Below, one piece after another: positions 24,616-36,154 of a DNA stretch of 64,000 nt. Under the pieces are notes generated by a model. That model saw only the letters and a program-made list of their open reading frames with translations. It was not told where the DNA came from and did no database searches. Each line of letters begins with the position of its first letter. Position 1 is the first letter of the stretch. Origin of the DNA: Massospora cicadina. Taxonomy: Eukaryota > Entomophthoromycota > Entomophthoromycetes > Entomophthorales > Entomophthoraceae. The position numbers and the translations under genes were made by a program. The stretch is taken from assembly GCA_022478985.1 (NCBI GenBank), contig JAKSZP010012164.1:34910-98909 (forward strand). The letters are read 5' to 3'.

Positions 24616-25180
24616 TGTCATGGGTGGGGATCCCAGACCCCGTCCGTTTCATCCTGGAAATGCCCATGCGGCGGCAATCCAGGCGGGCAACCTAACCAAA
24701 CAGACTTAGGCACAGGCGAGGTGAACCTTTTCTCATCAAATCTCAGAAATGCCCATGCAGTGGCAAATGGAGTGATGAGGCCAGACTGTCACTAATACGA
24801 GGTCCCCTATCACAAACCCAAACCTGAAAATATCAGGTAAGCAAGGCGCGACACCTCAAAAGAACTTTATTTTTATTTTTAAAAAAATAATAAAAGACTG
24901 AACCGGAGGGGACCAAGGCCAAGACTTAGAATTCCAACTTGGATTTGAGAAGGTCAGGTTCGACTTTTATAAAGTTGCTTCCAAGGAGCCTCTCTGATTC
25001 ATTCCTTAAGCCTGCCGAGCTTAAGGAATGGTTGGAGTGGCTCAGCCCAGCCCTCCGAGTCTGACCACCCACTCCACCATACCCAACAATTCTGATTGGT
25101 TCAGTTTGAATTAACCAAATGAACCAATCAGAATTTAACGTTCAGAAATTCATCCTTTCAGATGATTTCCGTTCATTACA
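24616..25180. repeat. LTR 1 of the three-LTR element
   Basis: TG...CA ends. It contains two perfect inverted repeats: a 12-bp arm pair at 25000-25011 / 25019-25030 (cattccttaagc) and a 15-bp pair at 25089-25103 / 25120-25134 (attctgattggttca). Confidence 0.88.
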
Positions 25181-25851
25181 TCACCCCCCGCTAAAACGGC
25201 CCTCCGGGGGCAGAGAGCTGCCATTTCAGGAGGAAATCGTCGGTGAGAGGTCTTCCCAGGGCGAGTCACCTTGAGCCCCAAGAAGGATCCTCTCGAGGGG
25301 AAATGGGGGGAATGGAAACCGGAAACTGGGCTGTTGGAGTAAGCCCCAACAGGTAAGGACATTTGTACCCAACACCTGGCCAAATCACCACCTCCCAGAG
25401 GCTACCACTAGGAATGGCCTTTTCATCCTGACCGGGAAGGTGCTTTCCCCAACGATAGCCCCGGAAGGCGCGAAACAGCGCTGGCCATGGGCCATCCCCT
25501 TTGCGCTGTCAGGCCTGAGAATGGCCTTCCCATCCCAACTGGGAAGGCGCTTTCCTCAGTCCTGCTGGCAGTGGGGTTGACCCCATGGCGCTGGTGCTGG
25601 GGCGAATATCCTCCTCTTTTGGGACTTTCCAGGGTTGAGGGAACCTGCTGGGAACAGGTGCCCTTGGACACGGCCACCAGAATCAGCGGGAACCTGAAAT
25701 TCAGCAGACCCTCAAATTTCACTGACATCGCAGGGCTGGCCATCAGTCACTGGGTTGGCCCAGTGCCGGTTTCCTCAACAGCCAGGACAAAACGGAAATC
25801 CTCTGAGGGACAGGACCACCTCCAACCAGAAGCAAAATGAAGTTGGAATAA
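25181..25851. other. Internal region 1 of the three-LTR element
   Basis: 671 bp, G+C-rich, with an internal near-repeat (AATGGCCTT...CATCC...GGAAGG.GCTTTCC at about 25410-25455 and 25510-25555). A 117-codon frame (25487-25840 plus) is present, but the second internal copy does not preserve its full length. That argues against a conserved protein. Confidence 0.7.
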
Positions 25852-26412
25852 TGTCATGGGCGGGGATCCCAGACCCCATCCATTTCATCCTGGAAATGCC
25901 CATGCGGCAGCATTCCAGGCGGGCAACCTAACCAAACAGACTTAGGCACAGGCGAGGTGAACCTTTTCTCATCAAATCTCAGAAATGCCCACGCGGTGGC
26001 AAACAGAGTGATGAGGCCAGACTGTCACTAATATGAGGTCCCCTATCACAAACCCAAACCTGAAAATATCAGGTAAGCAAGGCGCGACACCTCGAAAGAA
26101 CTTTATTTTTATTTTAAAAAATAAAAGACTGAACTGGAGGGGACCAAAGCCAAGACTTAGAATTCCAACTTGGAATTCAAGAAGGTCAGGTTCAACTTTT
26201 ATAAAGTCGCTTCCGAGGAGCCTCTCCAATTCATTCCTTAAGCCTGCTGAGCTTAAGGAATGGTTGGAGTGGCTCAGCCCAGCCCTCCGAGTCTGACCAC
26301 CCACTCCACCATACCCAACAATTCTGATTGGTTCAGTTTGAATTAACCAAATGAACCAATCAGAATGTAATGTTCAGAAATTCATCCTTTCAGATGATTT
26401 CCATTCATTACA
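25852..26412. repeat. LTR 2 (shared middle LTR)
   Basis: Shared by both internal units, as expected when a second unit is added by recombination between LTRs. Both hairpins seen in LTR 1 are kept. Confidence 0.88.
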
Positions 26413-27083
26413 TCACCCCCGCTAAAACGGCCCTCTGGGGGCAGAGAGCCACCATTTCAGGAGGAAATCGTTGGTGAGAGGTCTTCCCAGGGCGAGTCAC
26501 CTCGAGCCCCAAGAAGGATCCTCTCGAGGGGAAATGGGGGGAATGGAAACCGGAAACTGGGCTGTTGGAGTAAGCCCCAACAGGTAAGGACATTTGTACC
26601 CAACACCTGGCCAAATCATCACCTCCCGGAGGCTACCACTAGGAATGGCCTTCCCATCCTGACCAGGAAGGTGCTTTCCCCAACGATAGCCCCAGAAGGC
26701 GCGAAACAGCGCTGGTCATGGGCCATCCCCTTTGCGCTGTCAGGCCTGAGAATGGCCTTCCCATCCCAACTGGGAAGGCGCTTTCCTCAGTCCTGCTGGC
26801 AGTGGGGTTGACCCCATGGCGCTGGTGCTGGGGCGAATATCCTCCCCTTTTTGGGACTTTCCAGGGTTGAGGGAACCTGCTGGGAACAGGTGCCCTTGGA
26901 CACGGCCGCTGGAATCAGCGGGAACCTGAAATTCAGCAGACCCTCAAATTTCACTGACATCGCAGGGCTGGCCATCGGTCACTGGGTTGGCCCAGCGCCG
27001 GTTTCCTCAACAGCCAGGACAAAATGGAAATCCTCTGAGGGACAGGACCACCTCCAACCAGAAGCAAAATGAAGTTGGAATAA
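26413..27083. other. Internal region 2 of the three-LTR element
   Basis: 671 bp, nearly identical to 25181-25851. Single-base changes break or shorten the frames of the first copy. Confidence 0.7.
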
Positions 27084-27644
27084 TGTCACGGGTGGGGATC
27101 CCAGACCCCATCCATTTCATCCTGGAAATGCCCATGCGGCGGCATTCCAGGCGGGCAACCTAACCAAAAAGACTTAGGCACAGGCGAGGTGAACCTTTTC
27201 TCATCAAATCTCAGAAATGCCCACATGGTGGCAAATGGAGTGATGAGGCCGGACTGTCACTAATATGAGGTCCCCTATCACAAATCCAAACCTGAAAATA
27301 TCAGGTAAGCAAGGTGCGACACCTCAAAAGAACTTTAATTTTATTTTAAAAATAATAAAAGACTGAACCGGAGGGACCAAGGCCAAGACTTAGAATTCCA
27401 ACTTGGAATTCAAGAAGGTTAGGTTCAACTTTTATAAAGTCACTTTCAAGGAGCCTCTCCGATTCATTCCTTAAGCCTACCGAGCTTAAGGAATGGTCAA
27501 GTGGCTCAGCCCAGCCCTCCGAGTCTGACCACCCACTCCACCATACCCAATAATTCTGATTGGTTCAGTTTGAATTAACTGAATGAACCAATCAGAATGT
27601 AATGTTCAGAAATTCATCCTTTCAGATGATTTCTATTCGTTACA
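27084..27644. repeat. LTR 3 of the three-LTR element
   Basis: Ends TTCGTTACA at 27644 and is followed by the gattt duplication at 27645-27649. No third internal region follows; the sequence returns to Gypsy-1. Confidence 0.88.
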
Positions 27645-28500
27645 GATTTCAAATGGGCCAATCCAGATGCTAGCCAATTTGTGCTTCTGCCCAAACCTAT
27701 GTTGATCATGGAATAAACCATGTCCCCATCTTTGAACTGCACTAGCCCACTATGCTGTACCTGGTCAGCATCCTGATTCTTTATCTTCTTGGCTAAGCTG
27801 GATGAGTACACTTCGGTTTGCAGCTTGATTAACGTGTCAGCTAGTTTAGTCAAATAATGTTGGGATTCCAGTCCACCGGTATCTTCTACACAGGCATAGA
27901 GCAGCACTGGAAGATCAGGGTGTCATTCATATAGTAGTTGAAAGAGGTTTTTCCCTGTGGTGGAATGGTAGCTGATGTTATAAGCGAAAATGGCAGTAGA
28001 AAGGAGAGAGCTCCAATCAGAAGGTCAATCTGTTACCAACTTTTAAATTATGTTCACCAAAGTTCCATTAACTCGCTTGACCATACCATTAGACTTAGGG
28101 TGATATGGGGTCATAAGAGATTTGCATATGGCTATCAATTTATTAAGCTTGGGTAAAATATGAGAGGTGAAGTTGGGTACATTGTCAGTAAGTATAAACT
28201 GAGGACATCCATGTCACTGAATGATACATTCCATCGCAAACTTAGCCACTATGACTGCCCCCAGTTCATGTATTACCCATGCTTTGACCCGCCTGGTCAA
28301 GTGGTTAATTGCCACCAAAATGTATTTAGACCATTTAGCTCCCATTGGCAGAGGGCCAACGACATCCAGGGAAACCGTATGCCAAGCAAAAAGTGGTTTC
28401 ACTAGCCAGTAGGAAATCTTCTGGTGGCATGGCTTTTCCACTTTGCACTGGTGGCAGCAGGAAATAGTTTCAATCATGTCAAAGCTCATGCTCTACCAAT
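27645..28500 (-). pseudogene. Gypsy-1 integrase (broken)
   Basis: The minus strand encodes a zinc-binding remnant (CCHQCKVEKPC near 28440-28470), then SLDVVGPLP with the first catalytic Asp, TDNVPNF with the second, and a C-terminal part 27907-27614. The final piece lies beyond the three-LTR insertion at 24497-24610. The expected third acidic residue is replaced: the frame reads NGMVKRVN where the family has a Glu (VER). Several stops interrupt it. It would have joined element DNA to the chromosome. Confidence 0.8.
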
Positions 28501-28779
28501 AATACTGAGGGCGCAACAATTCCAATGTCTTGCACATGCCACCATGTCTGACTGCCTTATGTGCGCTCATGATAATGCTAAGCCTTGCTGAGGGTCATGG
28601 GAAGTTTACCATAAAGTCTCCAATCTGTTTTTACAGTTTGTCATTCTTCTGGAACATATTGGCCCTTATTCCATCAAATACCTTGTTAAAATGAGGCAAT
28701 TCATCGTCGTATTTCCACTGAGTATTTTATCAAACATTATGTTTCTCAGATCCGCTGTAACTGCAATAGTTGGTAATCT

Positions 28780-29300
28780 CAATAATCAATCTACATTTTG
28801 GTGTTTTGCTCCAGGTCAGTGGAGGATTTCAAAGTCATAAGCCTGCAGTTTGAGGGCCCATTGGGCTAGACGCCCTTCAGGCTCCTTTAATATCTTCAAC
28901 CAGTGTAATGAAGCATGATCCATTATGACTTTTAACGTTACTCCATGCAAGTACACACTAAATTGCTTATACGCAAAACACCACTAAGCACTCCTGGTCA
29001 TTCATGGTATAATTACGCTCATGGCAGTTCAGGTTCTGACTGCAGTACACAATGGGGTGCTCCTCCACCTAATCATCTTTTTTGGGATGAGACTTCCCCT
29101 AACGGCGGAAAGGGATGTATTCATCTGGACAATGAATTCATTATCAACATTTGGATAGTGTAGCACCAGCACACTGACCAACGCTGTCCAAAGGGTGTCA
29201 AAGGATCACTGTTAGCGTTCAGTCATTCAAACACAGCATCCTTCTTTAGCAGCTCAAATAATGGTCCCTGATACAACTAAATTTAGGGATGAAGCGTCAG
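28780..29300 (-). pseudogene. Gypsy-1 RNase H and connection (broken)
   Basis: The minus strand reads a segment like DHASLHWLK...GRLAQWALKLQAYDFEI, collinear with 53440-53871 in Gypsy-2 and typical of the end of Ty3/Gypsy RNase H. It is interrupted by stops. Confidence 0.7.
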
Positions 29301-30304
29301 TAGTATCCCACTATCCCCAAGAATACTTGTATGTCCCGTTTACTGGTCAGCAAAGTCATTTTCAGAATACTTTCCACTTTGGCCGGTTGAGGTTTAATCC
29401 CTGTTGCATCTACTACAAACCTTAGGTACTCCAACTGATCTTTATAAGAAGTGGCATTTTTGTGGCTTGATCTTGATGTTGGCTGCAGCAAGCCGGCAGA
29501 AGACCTCCTCCAAGTGGGTAATATGCTCCAAAAACGTCTGAGAGAAGACATTGACATCATTGAGGTACACAAGAACGCACAACAGCTTTAAGTTTCCAAA
29601 GATAGTGTCCATTGCCTGCTGGAATGTAGCTGGGGTGTTACACAGCCTTTGAGGCATACAGGTCAGTTGGAAAAGCCCTTTGGATGTGATAATGGCGAAT
29701 TTCTGTTCTGCCATGGTCAACTCAATTTTCTAATAGCTAATATCAAATCCATAGCTGAGAAATAGCGAGCTCCCCCCAACCAATCCAGGGCATTGGTGAT
29801 CTGTAACAAGGGGTACAAGTCCTTCTTGGTGATACTGTTGAGCTTCCGGTAGTCTATCAATACCAGTTGGTAACATCCTTCTTTATTGGCAATTAAAATG
29901 GGCAAAGCCTAAAACTATTTGATGGTTTGAGCATCCCTTGCTCCAGCAGTTTTTCAATTGACCCAGTCACTACTTCCTCAGCTGCCCTTTATTGGTGGAT
30001 TAGTTGAGACTTGATGGGGGATAATCCCTAGTGTCCAATCAATGGACCACCCCCATGTGCACCCTAAATTTTGGTTATCAATAGTGAAAATCTCCTTATA
30101 TTTTTGAAATAAAGCTATTGCCTTATCATTCTGAGCTTCTGATAACTCGAAAGAATTCTCACGTGGTACCATCACCAGTATACCAGGCTGCAGATCAACG
30201 GGTAGACCAAATTCATCCATAGAACTAGACTTGTGCACCCAAAGGACCTCCTCAACTGGGGTCAAGTGCAAATATGCCACTATCCAATGCCGACGGATTT
30301 GCAT
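29297..30304 (-). pseudogene. Gypsy-1 reverse transcriptase (broken)
   Basis: Three minus-strand pieces, 30304-29978, 29905-29717 and 29720-29442, and then 29572-29297, cover the linker and palm. Visible motifs are LVLIDYRKLN, SAMDL with the first catalytic Asp, LFQLTCMPQ, and VYLNDVNVF where the family has YLDD. The loss of one catalytic Asp and several frame breaks suggest no activity. Confidence 0.85.
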
Positions 30305-30334
30305 TGATTCATTTTTGTAGGTTCACTAGCAAAA

Positions 30335-30980
30335 CTATAATCTCTGCATGCCCCAGAAGTATAATGCCTGGAGCCACGTTAAACTTAAGCCACAGTTGAT
30401 GATAAGGTTAATGACCTCCTTATAAAGCCCAGCTTGCACTTCCACCTCTAGATCAGTGTTTACTGTTACTTGATGTAAGGAGGGGATAGTTATAGGTCCA
30501 GCAGCTTTTAACGACAGCCCTTGATATTCATATATCTGCTGGGGAAGCGCTTGTGTCAAGCTCTTTAGTTGATGGTAGCAAACTGGAATCACCCCATCAC
30601 TGCATGCCAGGTTGATATGTCCCATGTGCATCAGATCCTTTGTCACTCCACTATAGTTAAAGTAAATTGGGATCCACTGCCCCAAGATTTAAAAGGTCTC
30701 TGCCATCATATAAATAATAGTCCCAAAGTTTCACATAAGAGGCAGTTCCAATTAAACGGTCATAATGACTGTTTGGTAACATTATTGCCAGAGCTACAAC
30801 AACAATTGACCCAAACTGCAAGGGCAATGCACTATACGCACCCTCTGAGACTGTGCTTTCCGCTCCAGCGGTCCCATATACCATCTGGTGTTCTACATCA
30901 GGCTTTAATGTCAACTTCACCACCAACTTGGTGGAAACTATGTTGACTTGGGCACCCATATCATTATAGTGCATACTCAA
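30335..30980 (-). pseudogene. Gypsy-1 aspartic protease region (broken)
   Basis: The minus strand reads YNDMGAQVNIVS, resembling the D-T/S-G active-site loop with Met in place of Thr or Ser, and later NSHYDRLIGTA, like the second conserved hydrophobic block. Collinear with 55210-55808 in Gypsy-2, where the second block is better kept. It would process the Gag-Pol polyprotein. Confidence 0.7.
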
Positions 30981-31339
30981 GTTTTTGCTACAAAAATGTC
31001 ACAGTATGTACACTCAGAATAAAAAACATTAGACTTTTTAATATGTGAACATTTAAAGGATCTCTTTTCTTGAGGAAGCTCATGATCCCCTATCCAACTT
31101 TTGGGTACTCTTTGGAAATAGCTTCTACAGGAGGGCGACGTTTACACCTTTCAGAGAAGGTGCATTTGAGGCTGGGTCCAACTCATATGAGGAATCTTGG
31201 TTGAACATTTGACAGGCAGTTGACTTCAGTTGCTCCTGCGGTTCTTTTTATGCCATGGCCTTGGCTTTCACTTGTGTCAGTATATTTACCCCTCCAACTG
31301 GATGCTGGTATAAAAATTATCGTCATATTGAAGGACTTT

Positions 31340-32930
31340 CACCAAAAAATTAAAATAGGTTCAGATGGGACGTTTAGGGTTGGAATAGCGGAGATAGAGA
31401 GTCCCATCTCCATTCCGCTCCCTCTTTTCCCTGATATATTGATCCTGTTGCATGTAGTGAACCTGATGGTTAGGACAACTCCAGGCAAAGTGGCCAGGGA
31501 GACTGCATTCAAAACAGTTTCCCCTGTAGAGTATGCATCCTTGGTTCTCATAAGATAGGCCAGGCCAATAATTTGATTGTTGATTATTGGAATAGTCAGG
31601 TCCAGGCCAAAAGGTTAATTGCTGAAAGTCAGCATAATTAGGCTCAAGTCAGTAGTTGGGCTGCTGATGATTATTATAAGTAGGTCTGGATCAGAAGTCA
31701 AACTGTTGGGGATAACTCAGCTGAGGACGAGGCACTAAATCATGATAAGGCTGGTGATTACCAGGCGGAATCTGAACACGATGGGAGAATTCCCCTGAAT
31801 AAGAAAGACTGGTAATGGTGGCAGTAAGTTTCCGCTCAGTATTAGGTGGAGGAAAAGTAGAATATGGATGGTGCAGAAACTGAAATATTTTGAGTAGAAG
31901 TAATTCATCCTCCAAAATCCTAGTCATAACGTTTTAAAGCTCATAGTATGGCTTCACTGCAGAGGACATTGCAATGCATACATCATATTTTTGAAAATTC
32001 CCACCCCAATTAGCACATGGGCTTCTGCCATAAATTGGTCAGCAAATGCAGTGATGGTCTCATTAAGCTGGAATCCAATGGTCAAGAATTCAGCTTTCCG
32101 CTGCAACATCTTTGTGGTATCTTCAAACAACTGCACCACCATATCCTTCACTTCTTGGTACGTGATTTAACTGCTTGGAAGATAACAGGTAACTTGGTTG
32201 GCACTCCCAACATCTAAGGCGGATATCAACACTTTAGCCTTAGACTGATTGGTGGCCCCTCATGCCACAAATTCAAATTGTTTGAAAAACCTATGGAGGT
32301 TTCTATTGCAGTTGAATGGAGGTAGCTTGTCAATGTAAACTTCCTCCTGCTGCTCATAACTGCAAGCTTTGGGAGTTTACTGAGAACTTTATAAAGGCCC
32401 ATAGCTGGGATCTCATCAAGGAGTTAGCTCAGAAGGGTCAGCGGCTCTAGGGGCAGCGTAGGGTTCTTCAATGGGCAGGACTTCCATCACATGGAGGTTT
32501 TGTTGGGTAAGAACATAATCATCCCTAGAGCTGCCATCATGAGTTGAGCATCCCATGCTGCGTGCATGTTTGGAGAGAAGCTCCTCAGCTGGGTATCCAG
32601 TCTCATATTTTCTCATAAAGTGTCCTTCCTGTGAGATCTTTGTTCTTTCACTTTCCAATGGGGATGAGGTGGGTAAAAGGTAGGTGTCAACTTCTGCTCT
32701 GTGCAGTGTAGTCACTCAGTAGCATCATCCAGGCGATTGGCAAGTTGCCTTTTCTGTTGTCCAATTATCTGCAGCTAATTAATCTCATTTCTAAGTTGAT
32801 TCTTTATATCATTGAGCTCCTGAAGGAGCTCCACTTGTTTTTGAGCATGGCATCCACAACAAGTTTGCTTTCTATAGTTTCTGCAAGTGCAGCAGTTTGG
32901 GAAAATCCTTTGGTGCAGGCCTGATATGCC
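31340..32930 (-). pseudogene. Gypsy-1 Gag (broken)
   Basis: Pieces at 32715-32416, 32151-31954 and 31927-31691 resemble Gypsy-2 at 57583-56520. Near 31521-31478 (minus) there is an intact CX2CX4HX4C zinc knuckle, CFECSLPGHFAWSC, the nucleocapsid motif. Stops interrupt the frame. Confidence 0.75.
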
Positions 32931-32983
32931 ATGGCTGGAGATTGGATAATTTTTGATTTATTTGTGGCTGTTCAATGGGCCCC

Positions 32984-32998
32984 CTGTAGTGTGAACCA
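32984..32998 (-). promoter_or_regulatory. Primer-binding site of Gypsy-1
   Basis: The plus strand reads ctgtagtgtgaacca one base from the right LTR, so the minus strand begins TGG as expected for pairing to a tRNA 3' CCA end. Very similar sites lie at 57862-57876 and 38236-38250. Confidence 0.65.
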
Positions 32999-32999
32999 C

Positions 33000-33394
33000 T
33001 GTTATTATTTTGGTGATATTGTTAAGATACACTGGAAGATTTGTTCAGGGTTTAGCCCACTGAGCAATAGGACAGATGATATGGAGATCTCTGGTCCTCA
33101 GAAAGAACCTGATAAATATAATAAAATATGGAGAAATTGCTCCAATGAGACTTCTTTATTAATTATAATATATAACATAAGATAAACTCTGCTCCCCTCT
33201 TTCTAACTACTAACAATACCCTTTTTTCAATTGTCCCATCTCACTTATAAATCAGCAACTTTAGTTGATACCACTCCTTTATCTTGGACTATTCAGTTAC
33301 ACTGTATTATCATTGGATCTGGCAGAGTATTTTATTAGATTCCCTATTGCCTTAGTTCAAGGCAATCAACTAAATATTTGTCATATATTGACAT
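33000..33394 (-). repeat. Gypsy-1 right (5') LTR, first part
   Basis: Starts TGTTAT and is cut by Gypsy-3 after gacat (33390-33394). It resumes at 39416. Confidence 0.87.
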
Positions 33395-34722
33395 TGTTAA
33401 GTTTTCAGATTATGGTGCAAGCTAAAATAACTTAACAGTGAAATTGAGGATATAAACTCGCTTTTCAAATAAAACTTCTGCTCATAATCAGGAAGCAGAT
33501 TCTTTTATAATCCTCAATAAAAGCCAAGTAACTCTGGTACACTCACTGTTTTTAAGTCTACTGGCACCAAAAAATACAAGACCTTCTGTCTTTGTACAAA
33601 TTCAGGAAATTATTCCTCTATAATCAGGACTACTTCTCCAGCAGGCAACTATATACTTCTCTTAGGAAGAATAAACACACACAACTATCTAATATAGATG
33701 TAATGGCAACAGATATGAATATCCAACAGATGACAGATGGATGATAATTAATAAACTAAGCGACAGTAGTTATTAATGATCAATAAACTAGTAATGATGA
33801 TTAATTGATTTGATTGATAGCTTATTAATCAGCCAGGCACCGGTATTATATACCTCTCAGGTATCTCCTGGCTGAACTCATCTATTAGATGAGTTCATTT
33901 ATATTATATCAATCCTCTGCTGGTCATAGCAATAATTATGAAAAATCCCCAAGTCAATTCAGCTCATGAATTGACTAAAGATAACAATCGTTTCAGCCCA
34001 ATTGGAGGCAACTTTATTCTCATAATTGGGACAACTTTGGGTTTTGAACTCAACATCAAAAATCTCCTGATTAGAGCTACGTCATAACTTGACATCTAAC
34101 AATAAATGGGATATAAAAGAATATGATCATAAAAGATGATGCACCCTAATTCAGGATGTTGGCAGGCCTCTCAACAGCACTAATTATGCCCATAATTGGG
34201 ACGACTTTGAGTTTTGAACTCAACATCAAAATCTTCTTGATTAGAGCTATATCATAGCTTGACATCTAACAATAAATGGAGAACAAAAAATATATGATCA
34301 TAAAAGATGACACACCCCAATTTGGGACGTCATCAGGCCTCTCAATAGCACTAAGTACGCCCATAATTGGGACATCTATGTTTAAGTGCTTAATTATCAA
34401 TTTCATTAAATTGAACCCAACTTCCACCTTAGTGCATTAAGATTAATGTACTAATTTAGGAGGTGCAATTTAGTTAATGCTGTGGGACCACTTTGCAAAC
34501 AAGTGTACCCATAATCAGCTATAATATAATAATATCATAGCTATTAATAGCTACGATAATCAGGCACCTCAGATACAATTACAGCAGTTATGAGGTGAAT
34601 CTGATTTATCAAATTATGCAGATGAATTGGGAGAATCAAAGGATCTATCAATGGAAGTAATCTATCAGCATTGATGGTTTTCTCAAAGGGTTTATTTTTG
34701 AGTCAACCATCAAAATCTAATA
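33395..34722 (-). repeat. Gypsy-3 left (3') LTR with tandem duplication
   Basis: 1328 bp, against 1157 bp for its partner. The difference of 171 bp is explained by a tandem duplication inside it, 34021-34190 and 34191-34361. The right LTR has one copy (38881-39051). Confidence 0.88.
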
Positions 34723-34775
34723 TTTCCCCCACTTGACCGGAATATAAATCCTGAATTTTCCCAAATTCATTTTCA

Positions 34776-35926
34776 ATGTCTGAAAACAGCTCATCCTCTG
34801 CATACCACAATTTTGCCACTTCCCTCAAGCCTGAACAGTGGCGTCAGTTTACTCATCTGCCCAGAACCATGCATATGAATTTGTTTTTGGGCTCACTCCA
34901 GGCAGCAGAGTTGGGCCATCTTTTTCCTGCACCAACTGTTATGAAGTCAACTCAGCCCAAAACCATCATTGAGGAGGAAATTATCTAAGTTGTGGATCCT
35001 ACTCAAGGATTGATAGGGTATGAGCTCAGGTCTCATGCTTCCACAACTGTCACAGCAGACAACTTTGGCCACTCTTTTGATCTGAGAGAGCCAACCTTTT
35101 TGCTCCAGCTAGTTTATCGAGATGGCAATCTTCTGGTGGAGTTTCTCTTTGTACTCAGCTATTTCCCAGTGGCCCAAAACTACAGTGCACTGCTGGGGTC
35201 AGCCAACTATTCTTATTGAGGCCAACTGCTCAGCAAAACTCAGGCTGAATATGATCATCTTTATAACCCCATTCATCTTTTGTTGGCTGAAGATACTTCT
35301 GTTTGACCTCAAGAGTTTGTTCAGGTTGACAGCTTTGTGGAGGAGGTCCTTGGTTCCTGGTCTAAGATGCTTGAGAATCAACCCAGTTTTTCTTCCTCTT
35401 TGGGTTTTAATACCCATGATGTTCAAGATGTTTGTTTTTGCTCAGCCGTTTGGGCAGCTTTTGAGGCCCTTCATCAGAATAACGCTGATGAATACCTCCC
35501 CAGGATGGCTGTAGTCAGCCATCTTATGCGCCTATTCCCTGACTGGATGCCTTCAGGTCATTTTTTGCATGTTCCCCTCTAATCAAGTGGTGGAAAACCC
35601 AGGCTTATCATGTTAGATTGTCAACCTCAGATATTTATCAGTATCAAACTGATTTTCTAGTTGACTGTCTTCTCTTGGGCGCATGTTTCCTGCTCAATTG
35701 CAGGCTTGATTGGGTAACTATAAATGGGTTCATGCCTCCTCTCCCCATTGTTCGCTGGGAGTCATCTTCAACGAGTGCGCAGCACATCTGGCTCTATGCC
35801 ATTATGGCCCTTTTTCTTGTCACCCAGCAAGTAGACTGGGCCAAATTGGCATGCAAAGATGAAAGTTCAGGTTCCGAGTTGCCTCACCCCTCAAAGCTGA
35901 GGAATAAAATTCATTTTATTTATTAA
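34776..35926 (+). pseudogene. Antisense reading frame of Gypsy-3, function unknown
   Basis: On the strand opposite to the integrase, one frame can be followed from ATG 34776 to 35582 with only four stops (TAA 34986, TGA 35217, TGA 35304, TAA 35580). It then continues after a 1-base step to the stop before 35926, about 380 codons in all. Composition is protein-like: mixed hydrophobic and acidic residues, with segments such as FVEEVLGSWSKMLENQPSF and VVSHLMRLFPDWMPSGHF. Two of the stops are TGA codons that could come from CGA. I recognise no domain and no signal peptide, although 35640-35840 is hydrophobic. It could be an antisense ORF of the element, an envelope-like relic, or a captured host gene. 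Confidence 0.5.
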
Positions 35927-36154
35927 AATGTGTAGTTTTCTTATTACTTGAAATATAAAATCTTATTTTATTTTTTTTATTTATATAGATGATAGAATTT
36001 TTTTTTCTTTTGTATTATTATATATTATTTTTTTTCCTTTTATTATTAATCTTTCTCATAACTATTAGTTTCAATTAACTATATATACTTATATTAAAAT
36101 TCCTCTCTTCTAATTGGGCTGCTTTTTAAACTTCCTTAGGAATTTAGCATGGAC

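Larger units (their letters stand above)
24616..27644. mobile_element. Three-LTR non-autonomous LTR element nested in Gypsy-1
   Basis: The structure is LTR, internal, LTR, internal, LTR. The LTRs are 24616-25180, 25852-26412 and 27084-27644, each about 563 bp, starting TGTCA and ending TTACA. The two internal parts (25181-25851, 26413-27083) are each 671 bp. The whole block is flanked by gattt duplications. The short internal region has open frames up to 117 codons but no Gag, protease, polymerase or integrase motif, so the element would depend on proteins from elsewhere. It resembles a TRIM-type element in size. Copies differ by a few percent, mostly at CG sites. A G-run just inside the LTR (minus strand, complement of 25183-25188) could be a polypurine tract, suggesting minus orientation. 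Confidence 0.88.

Noticed and set aside
25487..25840. 117-codon frame in the three-LTR element as a real gene
   Set aside because: The second internal copy, almost identical in sequence, does not keep the frame at full length, and no motif is recognisable.
24616..27644. Satellite or tandem gene array with period of about 1.23 kb
   Set aside because: The TG...CA ends, the 5-bp duplication around the block and the half-unit at the end are explained by three LTRs and two internal regions.
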